Origin: Alphaproteobacteria bacterium
GTDB lineage: Bacteria > Pseudomonadota > Alphaproteobacteria > Rhizobiales > Rhizobiaceae
Length of the DNA stretch: 64,000 nucleotides
Assembly (NCBI GenBank): GCA_018823835.1
Contig: JAHJHT010000002.1
Location: 620,001 to 684,000 of the forward strand
Reading direction: 5' to 3'
In this document: positions 1-8,929 of the stretch, piece after piece
How the letters are laid out: every line of letters begins with the position of its first letter
Position numbering within the stretch: the first letter of the stretch is position 1
Made by a program: the position numbers and the translations under genes
Notes under the pieces: generated by a model
What the model was told of the DNA's origin: nothing
The model's database searches: none
Seen by the model: only the letters and a program-made list of their open reading frames with translations

Positions 1-1
1 C

Positions 2-832
2 TCGCTGGCGGAAGCGCGCAGCGGCAAGAGCGCCGGCATGAACCGGCTCATCGCCATGACCGACGCCGAGATCGTCATCTATACCGACGCCAATGTGATG
101 ATCGACCCGGCCACCGCCGCAAACCTGGCGCGCTATTTTGCCGACGAAGGGGTCGGCTGCGTCACCGGCCACCTGCGCTACCAGAACGAGGAGGAGAGCG
201 AGACCGCGCGCATCGGCGCGCTCTACTGGAAGCATGAGGAATGGGTGAAGCAGCTCGAGAGCGACACCGGCTCGGTGATGGGCGCCGACGGCTCGCTGTT
301 TGCCATCCGACGCAAGCTGCACCGCCCGACGCCGGCCGACATCATCGACGATTTCCACACCTCGATGTCGATCCTGTGCGCCGGCTACCGGCTGGTGCGC
401 GGCGGCGACTTCGTGGCCTACGAGCGATCGGCCACCGTGCGCGGCGACGAATTCCGCCGCAAGGTGCGCATCGCCTGCCGCGCCTTCAACTGCCACCGGC
501 TGCTGTGGCCGCGCATCGCCCGGCTCGACGGGCTGACGGTCTACAAGTACCTGTCGCACAAGTTCCTGCGCTGGCTGGCCGGCTATTTCCTGGTCGCCGG
601 GGCGGCCGCTTCGTCGGCGATCGTCTGGCTTGCCTTCGGGCCCGCCGCCTTCGCGGCCTACGTCGCCTTGCTGGCTCTGGCGGCAACCGCCGCGGCACGG
701 TTCAACCTGCCCATCGTCACCGGCATGTGGGAGATCTTCGTGGCGATGTGGGCCACCGCGATCGGTGTCTACAAGTCCATCCGTGGCGAACGCTTCCAGA
801 CCTGGACCGTCGCCTCCTCGACGCGCAAGTGA
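2..832 (+). CDS. Glycosyltransferase family 2 (3' part, truncated by window edge)
   Basis: Membrane-bound inverting glycosyltransferase of the cellulose synthase/IcaA-like GT2 type, probably making an exopolysaccharide or surface glycan. The reading frame is open to the left edge and enters with ARSGKSAGMN, a conserved stretch that normally sits before the first acidic motif, so the start lies upstream. Visible motifs are TDAN (metal/nucleotide-sugar aspartate), ADG and DDF (acceptor/catalytic region), then RRKVRI. Two or three hydrophobic segments at the C-terminus would anchor it in the inner membrane. The flippase-like gene follows on the same strand, which supports a polysaccharide locus. 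The substrate cannot be read from the sequence. An internal ATG at 38 is not the likely start because conserved residues precede it. Confidence 0.85.
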   Translation, partial: SLAEARSGKSAGMNRLIAMTDAEIVIYTDANVMIDPATAANLARYFADEGVGCVTGHLRYQNEEESETARIGALYWKHEEWVKQLESDTGSVMGADGSLFAIRRKLHRPTPADIIDDFHTSMSILCAGYRLVRGGDFVAYERSATVRGDEFRRKVRIACRAFNCHRLLWPRIARLDGLTVYKYLSHKFLRWLAGYFLVAGAAASSAIVWLAFGPAAFAAYVALLALAATAAARFNLPIVTGMWEIFVAMWATAIGVYKSIRGERFQTWTVASSTRK

Positions 833-862
833 GCAGGCCGCGACGCGGCCCGTAGCAAATAG

Positions 863-2173
863 ATGACCCAGGAGCTGTCCCAGCCCGCGCCAACCGGCCG
901 GATGTCCCGCATCCGCGGCCTGGCGACCGGATTCGGCGCCCTGCACGTGCTGCACACGGCGATGAATCTCGGTTTCAGTCTGTTGCAGCTTCTCGTGCTT
1001 GCGCGCCTGCTCGACCAGCCGCGTTATGCGGAGATCGTCTTCCTGACCGCCGTCGGCTTCTACATCCAGCCGGCCGACCAGGCGATCGGGCGCGCCAACT
1101 ACATGGCGCTGCGCCCGGCGGCTGCCGGCATGGCCGGCGCGGCACGCGGCGCGGTCGTGTGGTTCCTGGCCGGCCAGGCCTGCCTGCTTCTCCTGCTCTC
1201 CTTCGCGGTGCCGCTGTGGTTCGGCACGGACGACCCCGTGCGCTACCTCGGCAACGCGCTCTTCCTGTTCGGCTGCCTTTTCACCAACTACTGGTCCTTC
1301 GACCTGCAATCGACGGCATGGGCGGCCGATCTCGGCCGCCGCTTCGCCTTCGTCTCCATCCTGCGCCGCTTCGCCTTCCTGCTGGCGCTCGGCCTGTTCT
1401 GGCTGACCGGTGACTTCCTGCTCTACGGCATGGCGACGACCGTCGTCATCGTGTTCTTCATGGCGGTCGTTTTGAGAGCCGCCCGCCGCGCGCCGGTGCT
1501 GGCGGCCGGCCCGGCCAATCCCGCGCGCACGGGATTCCTTGCCTACTGGAAACAGTTCTGGGCCTCGCTCGCCTTCGCCCTGTCGGAACTGCTGGTGCTG
1601 AACTCGCCCTATGCGGTGCTGACTGCGCTGTTCGGTGTCGGGCCGGTGCTGGTGGTGTTCGATTCGGTAATGAAGGTCGCCCGCCTCGCCATGGCCGGGA
1701 CACGGACGCTGGCCGAGATCTTCCTGCCGCGCATCAGCCGGCACCTCATCGACGGCGAGCGCGTCGAGGCGCAGCGCGGCCTGTGGCGGGTCACGCTGCT
1801 TTGCGCCGCCGCAACGGCCGTCCCGGCGGGCGCGGTGCTGTTCTTCTCGCCCTTTGTCTTCGATCTCCTGCTCGGGCCGAACAATGTCGTTCCGCCCGAG
1901 GCCGCACCGGCCGCAGCGCTCATCATCATGGTCAGCGGCTTCTACCAGCCGGCCACGCTGTTTCTTTCCTACCTGAACGCGAGGCGGCTGGTGCTCGGCG
2001 TTGCGGTCTTCGCCACGGTCGGGGCGGGTGCGGCGGCGGCGATCATGCTGATCTGGCGGTTCGAGCCGACCGGGCTGCTGTGGGTCTATGGCGGCTTCTT
2101 TGCCGCCGTGTCGGGTTTCGCACTGCTGCAATCGCGGCGGATCGAGCCATGGGAGGCGGAACGCCAGGCCTAG
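863..2173 (+). CDS. Polysaccharide flippase-like integral membrane protein
   Basis: Protein of 436 residues made almost entirely of hydrophobic helices (about 12 to 14 can be picked out), with short charged loops. This is the look of the MATE/MOP superfamily of Wzx-type lipid-linked sugar flippases. It starts 30 bases after the glycosyltransferase and shares its strand, so the two are probably co-transcribed and act on the same glycan. No strong ribosome binding site precedes the ATG at 863; the ATG at residue 14 is an alternative start. I see no family-specific motif, so the flippase role is inferred from topology and neighbourhood. Confidence 0.7.
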   Translation: MTQELSQPAPTGRMSRIRGLATGFGALHVLHTAMNLGFSLLQLLVLARLLDQPRYAEIVFLTAVGFYIQPADQAIGRANYMALRPAAAGMAGAARGAVVWFLAGQACLLLLLSFAVPLWFGTDDPVRYLGNALFLFGCLFTNYWSFDLQSTAWAADLGRRFAFVSILRRFAFLLALGLFWLTGDFLLYGMATTVVIVFFMAVVLRAARRAPVLAAGPANPARTGFLAYWKQFWASLAFALSELLVLNSPYAVLTALFGVGPVLVVFDSVMKVARLAMAGTRTLAEIFLPRISRHLIDGERVEAQRGLWRVTLLCAAATAVPAGAVLFFSPFVFDLLLGPNNVVPPEAAPAAALIIMVSGFYQPATLFLSYLNARRLVLGVAVFATVGAGAAAAIMLIWRFEPTGLLWVYGGFFAAVSGFALLQSRRIEPWEAERQA

Positions 2174-2262
2174 CTCGCCCGCCTCGACGCCGTGTTTTCC
2201 TGCCGCCACAACCTTCCGGCGCTTCGCGCGTTTGGGGTGGACGCATGAAACCGGAGACCGAC

Positions 2263-3252
2263 ATGGCGACGAAGACCAGCACCAAGAAGAACGGCAACGC
2301 CAAAACGGCGGCGGCCAGGCAGCGCAAGATCCAGGCGACCGTCGACAGGAACGACCGCGAGGACGGGAAGGACGAAAAGCCCGTCGCCGCGCAGCTCGGC
2401 GCGCGCGAATACCCGGCGCCGCCATTCCCGAAGCAGCATCACCCGAAACCCGGCGAGGAACGGCTGATCGACCCGGCGCCGATGTATGACGCTCCCTACT
2501 ACCAGGGGTCGGGCAAGCTTGAGGGCAAGGTGGCGCTGGTGACCGGCGGCGATTCCGGCATCGGCCGGGCCGTCGCGGTGCTGTTCGCGCGCGAGGGCGC
2601 GGACGTGGCCATCGCCTACCTGACGGAGCACGAGGACGCGCACGCCACCAAGGCGGCGGTCGAGGCGGAGGGCCGCAAGGCAATCCTGATCTCCGGCGAC
2701 GTGGCCCTGCGCGCCCATTGCATCAAGGCAGTCGCCCGCACGGTCAAGGAACTCGGCGGGCTCGACGTGCTGGTCAACAATGCCGCCTTCCAGGTCCATT
2801 CTACGAAGTTCGAGGACCTGACGCCCGAGCATTTCGACGCCACGCTGAAGACCAATCTCTACGGCTATTTCAACATGGCCCAGGCGGCCGTGCCGCACAT
2901 GAAGCCGGGCTCGGCGATCGTCAACACCGGGTCCGTCACCGGGATCGAGGGCTCGAAGGAACTGGTCGATTACTCGATGAGCAAGGGCGGCATACACGCC
3001 TTCACGCGGGCTCTGTCGGGCAACCTTCTGGACAAGGGCATTCGCGTCAACGCCGTGGCGCCCGGACCGGTCTGGACGCCGCTCAACCCGTCGGACCGAC
3101 AGGCAGGCGATGTCTCGGAATTCGGCGGCAACACGCCGATGAAGCGGCCGGCCCAGCCCGAGGAGATCGCGCCGGCCTACGTGTTCCTCGCCTCGCCGCA
3201 ATGCTCGAGCTACATCACCGGCGAAATCCTGCCGATCATCGGCGGCTATTGA
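2263..3252 (+). CDS. SDR family oxidoreductase with Lys-rich N-terminal extension
   Basis: NAD(P)-dependent short-chain dehydrogenase of the YghA/glucose-ribitol dehydrogenase-like group. Residues 1-85 form an extension rich in Lys, Ala and Pro; the Rossmann domain follows. Visible SDR motifs are the cofactor loop TGGDSGIGRA, VNNAA, and the active-site pair YSMSK with an upstream Ser (NTGSVTG). The length, about 329 residues, fits this extended subgroup, whose members are often stress or desiccation associated. I chose the ATG at 2263 because GGAG sits six bases upstream; an in-frame ATG at 2245 is also possible. The substrate is unknown. Confidence 0.88.
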   Translation: MATKTSTKKNGNAKTAAARQRKIQATVDRNDREDGKDEKPVAAQLGAREYPAPPFPKQHHPKPGEERLIDPAPMYDAPYYQGSGKLEGKVALVTGGDSGIGRAVAVLFAREGADVAIAYLTEHEDAHATKAAVEAEGRKAILISGDVALRAHCIKAVARTVKELGGLDVLVNNAAFQVHSTKFEDLTPEHFDATLKTNLYGYFNMAQAAVPHMKPGSAIVNTGSVTGIEGSKELVDYSMSKGGIHAFTRALSGNLLDKGIRVNAVAPGPVWTPLNPSDRQAGDVSEFGGNTPMKRPAQPEEIAPAYVFLASPQCSSYITGEILPIIGGY

Positions 3253-3260
3253 AGCAGAAC

Positions 3261-3288
3261 GCGCCGGCCGTCACTCAGCGGCCGGCGC
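3261..3288. terminator. GC-rich hairpin between convergent genes
   Basis: GCGCCGGCC at 3261-3269 pairs with GGCCGGCGC at 3280-3288 (nine-base stem, ten-base loop). It lies between the ends of the SDR gene (+) and the iron permease-like gene (-) and overlaps the last codons of the latter. There is no T-tract, so termination is inferred from position. Confidence 0.4.
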
Positions 3289-3663
3289 CAGGCCTCCGGC
3301 GGTCAGCCGGTCATGCTGCTTGGCTGCGGCCTCGCAGCGGCTGCGGAATTCCAGCACCTCGGTCTCCGAGAGGTGCTCGATGCCGATGAAGGAGTTCTCG
3401 CCCTTGCTGACGCGGATCAGTTCGTCGAGCTTGGTCTGAACCGCCGCACCGTCGCGGTTCTGGGTGTTCTGGATGAGGAACACCATCAGGAAGGTGATGA
3501 TGGTGGTGCCCGTGTTGATGATCAGCTGCCAGGTGTCGCTGTAGTGAAAGACGGGACCGGTCATCGCCCACAGGACGATGATGAGGCAGCAGCCAAGAAA
3601 GGTTATCGGCCGGCCGGCGGCGCGGGCGACCGCGTTGGCAATTCTGGTGAAGAGTTTTTCCAT
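3271..3663 (-). CDS. Low-affinity iron permease family protein
   Basis: Small membrane protein of 130 residues. Two hydrophobic segments (about residues 18-38 and 45-63) flank the short loop HYSDTWQLI, followed by FLIQNTQNRD, the hallmark of the bacterial 'low affinity iron permease' family (fungal Fet4-like domain). The C-terminal half is soluble and charged. The family name comes from the yeast relative; iron transport by the short bacterial proteins is not established, so the function is provisional. It ends convergently with the SDR gene. Confidence 0.8.
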   Translation of the reverse strand: MEKLFTRIANAVARAAGRPITFLGCCLIIVLWAMTGPVFHYSDTWQLIINTGTTIITFLMVFLIQNTQNRDGAAVQTKLDELIRVSKGENSFIGIEHLSETEVLEFRSRCEAAAKQHDRLTAGGLAPAAE

Positions 3664-3670
3664 CGACGTC

Positions 3671-3829
3671 TCATCCGACGAGTTGAACCGGGCGTGTAAA
3701 ACCGAAATGCTGCCGAACCGGCGGTATCGGTATCGGGCCCGGCGGCGGCGCCGGGTCGGGGGGAACCGGGGCTGGCTGCGGGACCGGAAAGGGTTCCGGC
3801 CGCGGCGACGGTCTTCCAGGCTGGGTCAT
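3671..3829 (-). CDS. Small proline-rich protein (candidate)
   Basis: Open frame of 52 codons with an ATG at 3829 and a TGA at 3671, ending eight bases before the iron permease-like start. Residues 4-37 are dominated by Pro in P-x-P steps (PEPFPVPQPAPVPPDP and similar). Short Pro-rich proteins of this kind are common in Rhizobiales, with no assigned role. The ribosome binding site is weak (GAGAG), and high GC favours chance Pro-rich frames, so this is only a candidate. Confidence 0.35.
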   Translation of the reverse strand: MTQPGRPSPRPEPFPVPQPAPVPPDPAPPPGPIPIPPVRQHFGFTRPVQLVG

Positions 3830-3938
3830 GGCGCACACTCTCACGCAATCTTGGCCCGGATAACGCGGCTGCGCATCGCCAGTTCCCAGCTGACAGAACC
3901 GGGTTCAAATCGTGAACAGACTCTGTCATGGTGCGGCC

Positions 3939-4439
3939 ATGCCCATCGTCTCGCCCCTGCAGCAGAACCCGCTGATCGACGGCCGCCAGTCGGACCGCGC
4001 CCTGCTCGTGCGGCGCGGCGTGCAGCGGCTGCTGGCGCAGATGGGTGCGCACGTCCTGCCCGAGCTCAGCCTGGCGACCGGCCGGCGCGCCGACCTCGTG
4101 GCGCTGACGGCCAAGGGCGACGTCTGGATCATCGAGATTAAATCGTCGGTCGAGGATTTTCGCGTCGACCGCAAATGGCCGGACTACAGGCTGCATTCCG
4201 ACCGCTTCTTCTTCGCCACGCATCCGGGCGTGCCGGCGGACATCTTCCCGGAGGAATGCGGTTTCATCCTGTCGGACGGCTACGGCGCCGAGATCCTGCG
4301 CGATGCGCCGGAGCACCGGCTGGCGCCGGCGACGCGCAAGGCGATGATGCTCAGGCTGGCGCGCGCCGGTGCAGCGCGGCTGCTTGCGGCAGAGCTTGCC
4401 GGCGTGTCGGTGCCGGCGCTCGACGGCGAAAGCGAGTAG
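3939..4439 (+). CDS. mmcB: MmcB family DNA repair protein
   Basis: Predicted PD-(D/E)xK nuclease-fold protein of the MmcB family, part of the mitomycin C/DNA damage response in alphaproteobacteria. The core runs ELSLATGRRADLVAL then WIIEIKSS, giving the Glu, Asp and Glu-x-Lys expected of the fold; RKWPDYRLHSDRFFFAT follows, as in the family. The length of 166 residues is usual. The ATG at 3939 is taken as the start; an in-frame GTG at 3912 would add nine residues. It ends convergently against actR with two bases between the stops. The nuclease activity is inferred from the fold. Confidence 0.85.
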   Translation: MPIVSPLQQNPLIDGRQSDRALLVRRGVQRLLAQMGAHVLPELSLATGRRADLVALTAKGDVWIIEIKSSVEDFRVDRKWPDYRLHSDRFFFATHPGVPADIFPEECGFILSDGYGAEILRDAPEHRLAPATRKAMMLRLARAGAARLLAAELAGVSVPALDGESE

Positions 4440-4440
4440 G

Positions 4441-5004
4441 CTAGCGCGGTGCGCGCTTGGCCAGGATCCGCTGCAGGGTGCGGCGGTGCATGTTGAGCCG
4501 CCGCGCGGTTTCCGAAACGTTGCGCTCGCACATTTCATAGACGCGCTGGATGTGTTCCCAGCGCACCCGGTCGGCCGACATCGGGTTTTCCGGCGGCGCG
4601 GCGCGCTCGCCGGCCGAGCGGGTCAGCGCGGCAAAGATCTCGTCGGCATCGGCGGGCTTCGACAGATAGTCGACGGCGCCGAGCTTCACCGCGGTCACGG
4701 CGGTGGCGATATTGCCGTAGCCGGTCAGGATGATGGCGCGCGTGTCCTCCCGCTTCTGGCGGATGGCGGCGATGACGTCGAGCCCGTTGCCGTCGGCCAG
4801 CCGCATGTCCACGACCGCATAGGCCGGCGGATTGGCGCGCACCTTGGCTACCGCCTCTTCCACGCTTTCGGCCGTGTCGACCGCGAAGCCGCGGCCTTCC
4901 ATGGCGCGCGCAAGCCTGGTCAGGAACGGCTTGTCATCCTCGACGATCAGGAGCGAGGCATCCTCGCCGATCGTGCCGATATCGGGGTTGTCGTCTGCTG
5001 TCAT
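4441..5004 (-). CDS. actR: Redox response regulator ActR/RegA/PrrA
   Basis: DNA-binding response regulator that pairs with the kinase just upstream. Residues 15-130 are the receiver domain: LLIVEDD acidic pocket, phospho-acceptor Asp in VVDMRLADG, Thr in ILTGYG and Lys in LSKPAD. The C-terminus carries the Fis-type helix-turn-helix NVSETARRLNMHRRTLQRIL, nearly invariant among RegA/PrrA/ActR. The family controls redox-responsive functions (respiration, nitrogen and carbon fixation, acid tolerance). At 187 residues it is full length. It is transcribed after actS with 14 bases between them. Confidence 0.95.
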   Translation of the reverse strand: MTADDNPDIGTIGEDASLLIVEDDKPFLTRLARAMEGRGFAVDTAESVEEAVAKVRANPPAYAVVDMRLADGNGLDVIAAIRQKREDTRAIILTGYGNIATAVTAVKLGAVDYLSKPADADEIFAALTRSAGERAAPPENPMSADRVRWEHIQRVYEMCERNVSETARRLNMHRRTLQRILAKRAPR

Positions 5005-5018
5005 CGCTGCGCCCGTCT

Positions 5019-6401
5019 CTAGTCCTGCTTCGCACCATATAGGTCTTGTGCCGGCTTATCCAACTGGGCGTCCGCAAACGCATCCGGCAGTGCCTGGTCG
5101 GCCGCCTGCCCGCGCGCCAGGAACAGCGCGCGCGGCCAGACGATCTCGATCGAGGCGCCCTCATGCGGGGCGCGATGATTTTTGAACGACAGCGTGGCGC
5201 CCGAGCGCTCGAGCAGAGTCTTGGCGATGAACAGGCCAAGCCCCAGCCCGCCGCCGCGCTCGGCGCCCTGGCGCGTCGACATATAGGGATCGCCGATGCG
5301 GCCGATGATCTCCGGCGGGAAGCCCGGCCCGTCGTCGGCGATGCGCAGGGTCACCTCCTCGTCGTTCCAGCTCCATTGCACGGTGGCGCTCGCGGCGGCG
5401 AAATCGACGGCGTTCTCGACGAGGTTTCCGAGACCGTAGATGACACCGGCGTTGCGTTGGCCGACCGGCTCGGGGCCCGACTGTTCGCCGGGCTCGAGAC
5501 GGATGGCGATGCCGAAGTCGCGGTGCGGCGCGATCACCTCCTCGACCAGCGAGGTCAGCGGCAGGCGGGCAAGGTGCATCTCGCCCTCGGAGGAGAGGCT
5601 GGTCAGGCGCTTCAGGATATCGCGGCAACGCTCGCTCTGCGAACGCAGCAGGCGCACGTCCTCGCCATAGGTGGCGTCGTTGCCGAGCGTCAGCTCCATC
5701 TCGCGCGCGACCAGCGCGATGGTGGCGAGCGGCGTGCCGAGCTCATGCGCGGCGGCGGCCGCCAGCCCGTCCAGCGCCGACAGATGCTGCTCGCGCTGCA
5801 GAACCAGCTCGGTGGCGGCAAGCGCGTTGGCCAGAAGCCTGGCCTCCTCGGCCACGCGGAAGGCGTAGATGCCGGTGAAGGCGATGGACGAGGACAGCGC
5901 CATCCACATGCCGGCGACATAGATGAAGGGCATGGCGAGCGCCGTGCCGTCGAACCAGGGCAGCGGGAAGTGAAAGAACACCAGGACGCTCGCCATGGCC
6001 ACGACCATCACCCCGAGCAGTGCGGTCATGCGCAGCGGCAGCGAGGTCGCCGAGACCACCACCGGCACGATCATCAGCAGCGAGAACGGGTTGGTCAGGC
6101 CGCCGGTCAGGAACAGCAGGCCGGCAAGCTGCAGGGCGTCGAGCGTCAGGATGGCGAAGGCCGCCGGCGTGCTCAGCCGGTATGTCGCCGGGTAGTTCAG
6201 CGCCAGATAGAGATTGAGCGCCGCCGAGGTCGCGATCAGCGCGAAGCACGGCACCACCGGCAGCGGGAACTGGTAGCCATAGGCGACGATCACCACCGTG
6301 ATGCTCTGGCCGACAATGGCCAGCCAGCGCAGCCGGATCAGCGTGTTGAGGCGAAGCCGCTGGCTCTGGGCGAGGTCTGGCGTGTCGAGGTCGCTGGTCA
6401 T
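5019..6401 (-). CDS. actS: Redox sensor histidine kinase ActS/RegB/PrrB
   Basis: Membrane sensor kinase for ActR, 460 residues. The N-terminal half has about six transmembrane helices with FLTGGLTNPFSLL, the quinone-binding loop of RegB. The dimerisation box holds the phospho-His (AHELGTPLAT), followed by the redox box with its Cys (SERCRDILKRLTSL). The ATPase domain shows NLVENAVDFA, DDGPGFP and GLGLGLFIAK. The open frame reaches further upstream to 6926, but the extra part is antisense to hrpB; the ATG at 6401 begins the conserved protein. Quinone and disulfide sensing are known for the family and the residues are present here. Confidence 0.95.
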   Translation of the reverse strand: MTSDLDTPDLAQSQRLRLNTLIRLRWLAIVGQSITVVIVAYGYQFPLPVVPCFALIATSAALNLYLALNYPATYRLSTPAAFAILTLDALQLAGLLFLTGGLTNPFSLLMIVPVVVSATSLPLRMTALLGVMVVAMASVLVFFHFPLPWFDGTALAMPFIYVAGMWMALSSSIAFTGIYAFRVAEEARLLANALAATELVLQREQHLSALDGLAAAAAHELGTPLATIALVAREMELTLGNDATYGEDVRLLRSQSERCRDILKRLTSLSSEGEMHLARLPLTSLVEEVIAPHRDFGIAIRLEPGEQSGPEPVGQRNAGVIYGLGNLVENAVDFAAASATVQWSWNDEEVTLRIADDGPGFPPEIIGRIGDPYMSTRQGAERGGGLGLGLFIAKTLLERSGATLSFKNHRAPHEGASIEIVWPRALFLARGQAADQALPDAFADAQLDKPAQDLYGAKQD

Positions 6402-6439
6402 CGGGCGTATATGCCCGGCCAGCCGGTCGCCGCCAAGCG

Positions 6440-8929
6440 CTATTTGGCGCGCGGCTTGGCGCGGCTGGTGGCGGCGGCTTCGAGCGGGTTGTCGGGCCAG
6501 ACGTGTTTCGGGTAGCGGCCGCGCATGTCGGCGCGCACATCGGCCCATGAACCGCGCCAGAAGCCCGGCAGGTCGCGCGTCGTCTGGATCGGCCGGTGCG
6601 CCGGCGACAGAAGCTCGAGCGTCAGCGGCACGGTACCGCTGGCGACCGCGGGGTGGCGGTCGAGGCCGAAGAGTTCCTGCACGCGCACCGCCAGCACCGG
6701 CTGCTCGCCATCGTAGCGGATCGGCAAGTGGCTGCCCGACGGCACGTCGAAATGCGTCGGTGCGAGCTTCGCCAGCTGCCGCTGCAGGTCGTGCGGCACC
6801 AGCGACATCAGTCCGGCATTGAGCACGCCGGCATCGATGCGCGCGAAGGACGCCTCGCCCGACAGGAAGGGCAGGAGCCAGTCGTCGAGCCCCGCGACCA
6901 GCGCCGCGTCGGAAACATCGGGCCACGGCGCGCCGAGGCCGCGATGCAGGAAGCCGAGGCGCTGGCGCAGCGTCTCGGTGTCCTTGCTCCAGCGCAGTAG
7001 GCCGAGCCCGTGCGCGCGGATCGCGTCGAGGATCGCCCGGTCGGCCTCCGCTCCCGAGGGGGCGGGCAGCATGCGCTCGCTGAGCCGGATGGCGCCGAGC
7101 CGCACCGCCTCGCGCACCCTGACAGCGCCGCGCGCCGGGTCGAAGGCGCTCTCGGTATGCGTCTCGATGCGGTGGCCAAGCGCCGCGCGGATATCCTCCT
7201 CCGCAACTGCGGCGGCTGCCGCGATGCGGGCATTCTGCGCCTTGCCCTGCAGGTCGGCCACCACGAGATAGGTTTCGCCGGCCAGTGGGTCTGCGGCGTC
7301 GAGCTGGGCGCCGCTGCCATTGGCGAGCACGAAGCGGCCGCGTTCGCCGCGCGCCCGCGCGACGCGGTCGGGCCAGGCGGCGAGCAGCAGGGCGCCGGCG
7401 GAGCCCGATCCGGCACGGGCCGCGCCGTCCCCGCCGCGCGAAGATTGTCCACCCCTTGCAGCCGCGGCCTTGGCCAGCCTTTCGGCAAGCTGCCGCGCGG
7501 CACTGGCGCGCGGCGAGCGGTCAGTGGCAAAGCGCGACAGGCGGCGCTCCAGATCGGCCGCGTCACCGCCCAGCCCGCGCTCGGTCAGCAATACGGCGAG
7601 CAGGGCCGCCTCGCGCTGGCGCCCGGTTTCGGCGGCCACCGCCACCATGTGCGCCAGCCTGACCGGCAGCGCCAGCCGGCGCATCGCCTCGCCCGCTTGC
7701 GTCAGCCTCCCGGCACCGTCGATTGCGTCGAGTTCCTCGAGCAGGGCGCGCGCCTCGGCTAGCGCCGGGCCGGGCGGCGGGTCGAGAAAGCGCAACGTCG
7801 CCGGATCGGCGACACCGAAGGCGGCGCAGTCGAGCATCAGGCCGGACAGGTCGGCCTCGAGGATTTCGGGCGGCGTGAAGGCCGGCAGGGCGGCGGTCTG
7901 CTCGGCACGCCACAGTCGGATCGCGACGCCCGGCTGCGTTCGGCCTGCGCGGCCGGCCCGCTGCTCGGCCGAGGCGCGCGACACGCGCACCGTCTCCAGC
8001 CTGGTCAGCCCGGTCGCCGGCTCGTAGCGCGGCAGCCGCGACAGGCCGGAATCGATGACGACGCGCACGCCGTCGATGGTGATCGAGGTCTCGGCGATGG
8101 CGGTGGCCAGCACGACCTTGCGGCGCCCCGCCGGCGCCGGCCTGATCGCCATGTCCTGCGCCTTGCCGTCGAGCATGCCGTAGAGCGGCACGACATCGCA
8201 ATTGTCGGGAATGCGTCCCTCCAGACGTTCCGCGGTGCGCAGGATTTCGCGCTGGCCGGGCAGGAAGGCGAGCACGCTGCCGGGTTCGGCGGCCAGCGCC
8301 TCGCGGATCGCCTTGGCCATGGCGTCCTCGATCGGCGTGCCGGCCACGCGCTCCTCGTGGCGGATCTCGACCGGAAAGCTGCGGCCCTGGCTTTCGATCA
8401 CCGGCGCGCCGGCAAGCAGCGTCGAGACGCGGGCGCCGTCGAGCGTCGCCGACATCACCAGCAGCCTGAGGTCCGGGCGCAGCGCATCCTGCACGTCGAG
8501 CGCCAGCGCCAGCCCGAAATCGCCGTCGAGCGAGCGTTCATGAAACTCGTCGAAGATCACCGCCGAGACGCCCGGCAGTTCCGGATCGTCGAGGATCATG
8601 CGCGCCAGCACACCCTCGGTCACGACCATGATGCGGGTCTTGGCCGACATCCTGCTTTCCATGCGCATGGCATAGCCGACCGTCTCGCCGGGCTCCTCGC
8701 CGAGTAGCGACGCCATGCGGCGGGCAGCGGCGCGGGCGGCCAGCCGGCGCGGCTCGAGCAGCACGATCTTGCCGTCGCCGAGCCAGGGTGCGTCGAGCAG
8801 CGCCAGCGGCACCAGCGTCGTCTTGCCGGCGCCGGGCGGCGCGACCAGCACCGCACTGCGGCCGGCCTCGAGCGCCCCGGCGAGCGCCGGCAGCACCTCG
8901 GTGACCGGCAGGACTGGCAGGTCGCGCAT
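6440..8929 (-). CDS. hrpB: ATP-dependent helicase HrpB
   Basis: DEAH-box helicase of the HrpB family, 829 residues, about the usual size. Walker A is APPGAGKTT near residue 35, the DEFH box (FDEFHERSLDGDFGLAL) is near residue 130, SAT is in VMSATLDG, and motif VI is QRAGRAGRTQPG. The characteristic HrpB C-terminal region follows and ends in the basic tail typical of rhizobial copies. The start ATG shares its A with the TGA of the ABC ATPase gene upstream, so the two are translationally coupled. The cellular role of bacterial HrpB is poorly defined (an RNA helicase in some species). Confidence 0.93.
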   Translation of the reverse strand: MRDLPVLPVTEVLPALAGALEAGRSAVLVAPPGAGKTTLVPLALLDAPWLGDGKIVLLEPRRLAARAAARRMASLLGEEPGETVGYAMRMESRMSAKTRIMVVTEGVLARMILDDPELPGVSAVIFDEFHERSLDGDFGLALALDVQDALRPDLRLLVMSATLDGARVSTLLAGAPVIESQGRSFPVEIRHEERVAGTPIEDAMAKAIREALAAEPGSVLAFLPGQREILRTAERLEGRIPDNCDVVPLYGMLDGKAQDMAIRPAPAGRRKVVLATAIAETSITIDGVRVVIDSGLSRLPRYEPATGLTRLETVRVSRASAEQRAGRAGRTQPGVAIRLWRAEQTAALPAFTPPEILEADLSGLMLDCAAFGVADPATLRFLDPPPGPALAEARALLEELDAIDGAGRLTQAGEAMRRLALPVRLAHMVAVAAETGRQREAALLAVLLTERGLGGDAADLERRLSRFATDRSPRASAARQLAERLAKAAAARGGQSSRGGDGAARAGSGSAGALLLAAWPDRVARARGERGRFVLANGSGAQLDAADPLAGETYLVVADLQGKAQNARIAAAAAVAEEDIRAALGHRIETHTESAFDPARGAVRVREAVRLGAIRLSERMLPAPSGAEADRAILDAIRAHGLGLLRWSKDTETLRQRLGFLHRGLGAPWPDVSDAALVAGLDDWLLPFLSGEASFARIDAGVLNAGLMSLVPHDLQRQLAKLAPTHFDVPSGSHLPIRYDGEQPVLAVRVQELFGLDRHPAVASGTVPLTLELLSPAHRPIQTTRDLPGFWRGSWADVRADMRGRYPKHVWPDNPLEAAATSRAKPRAK

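Noticed and set aside
1783..2262. Upstream extension of the SDR frame into the flippase-like gene
   Set aside because: The extension overlaps a membrane protein gene and is not SDR-like; ribosome binding sites exist at 2245 and 2263.
5046..6515. Plus-strand frame of 489 codons opposite actS
   Set aside because: Antisense to a well conserved kinase with quinone, redox and H-box motifs; itself without motifs.
6402..6926. N-terminal extension of actS
   Set aside because: The extra 175 codons are antisense to the hrpB 3' end and lack any conserved sequence; the ATG at 6401 begins the known family protein.
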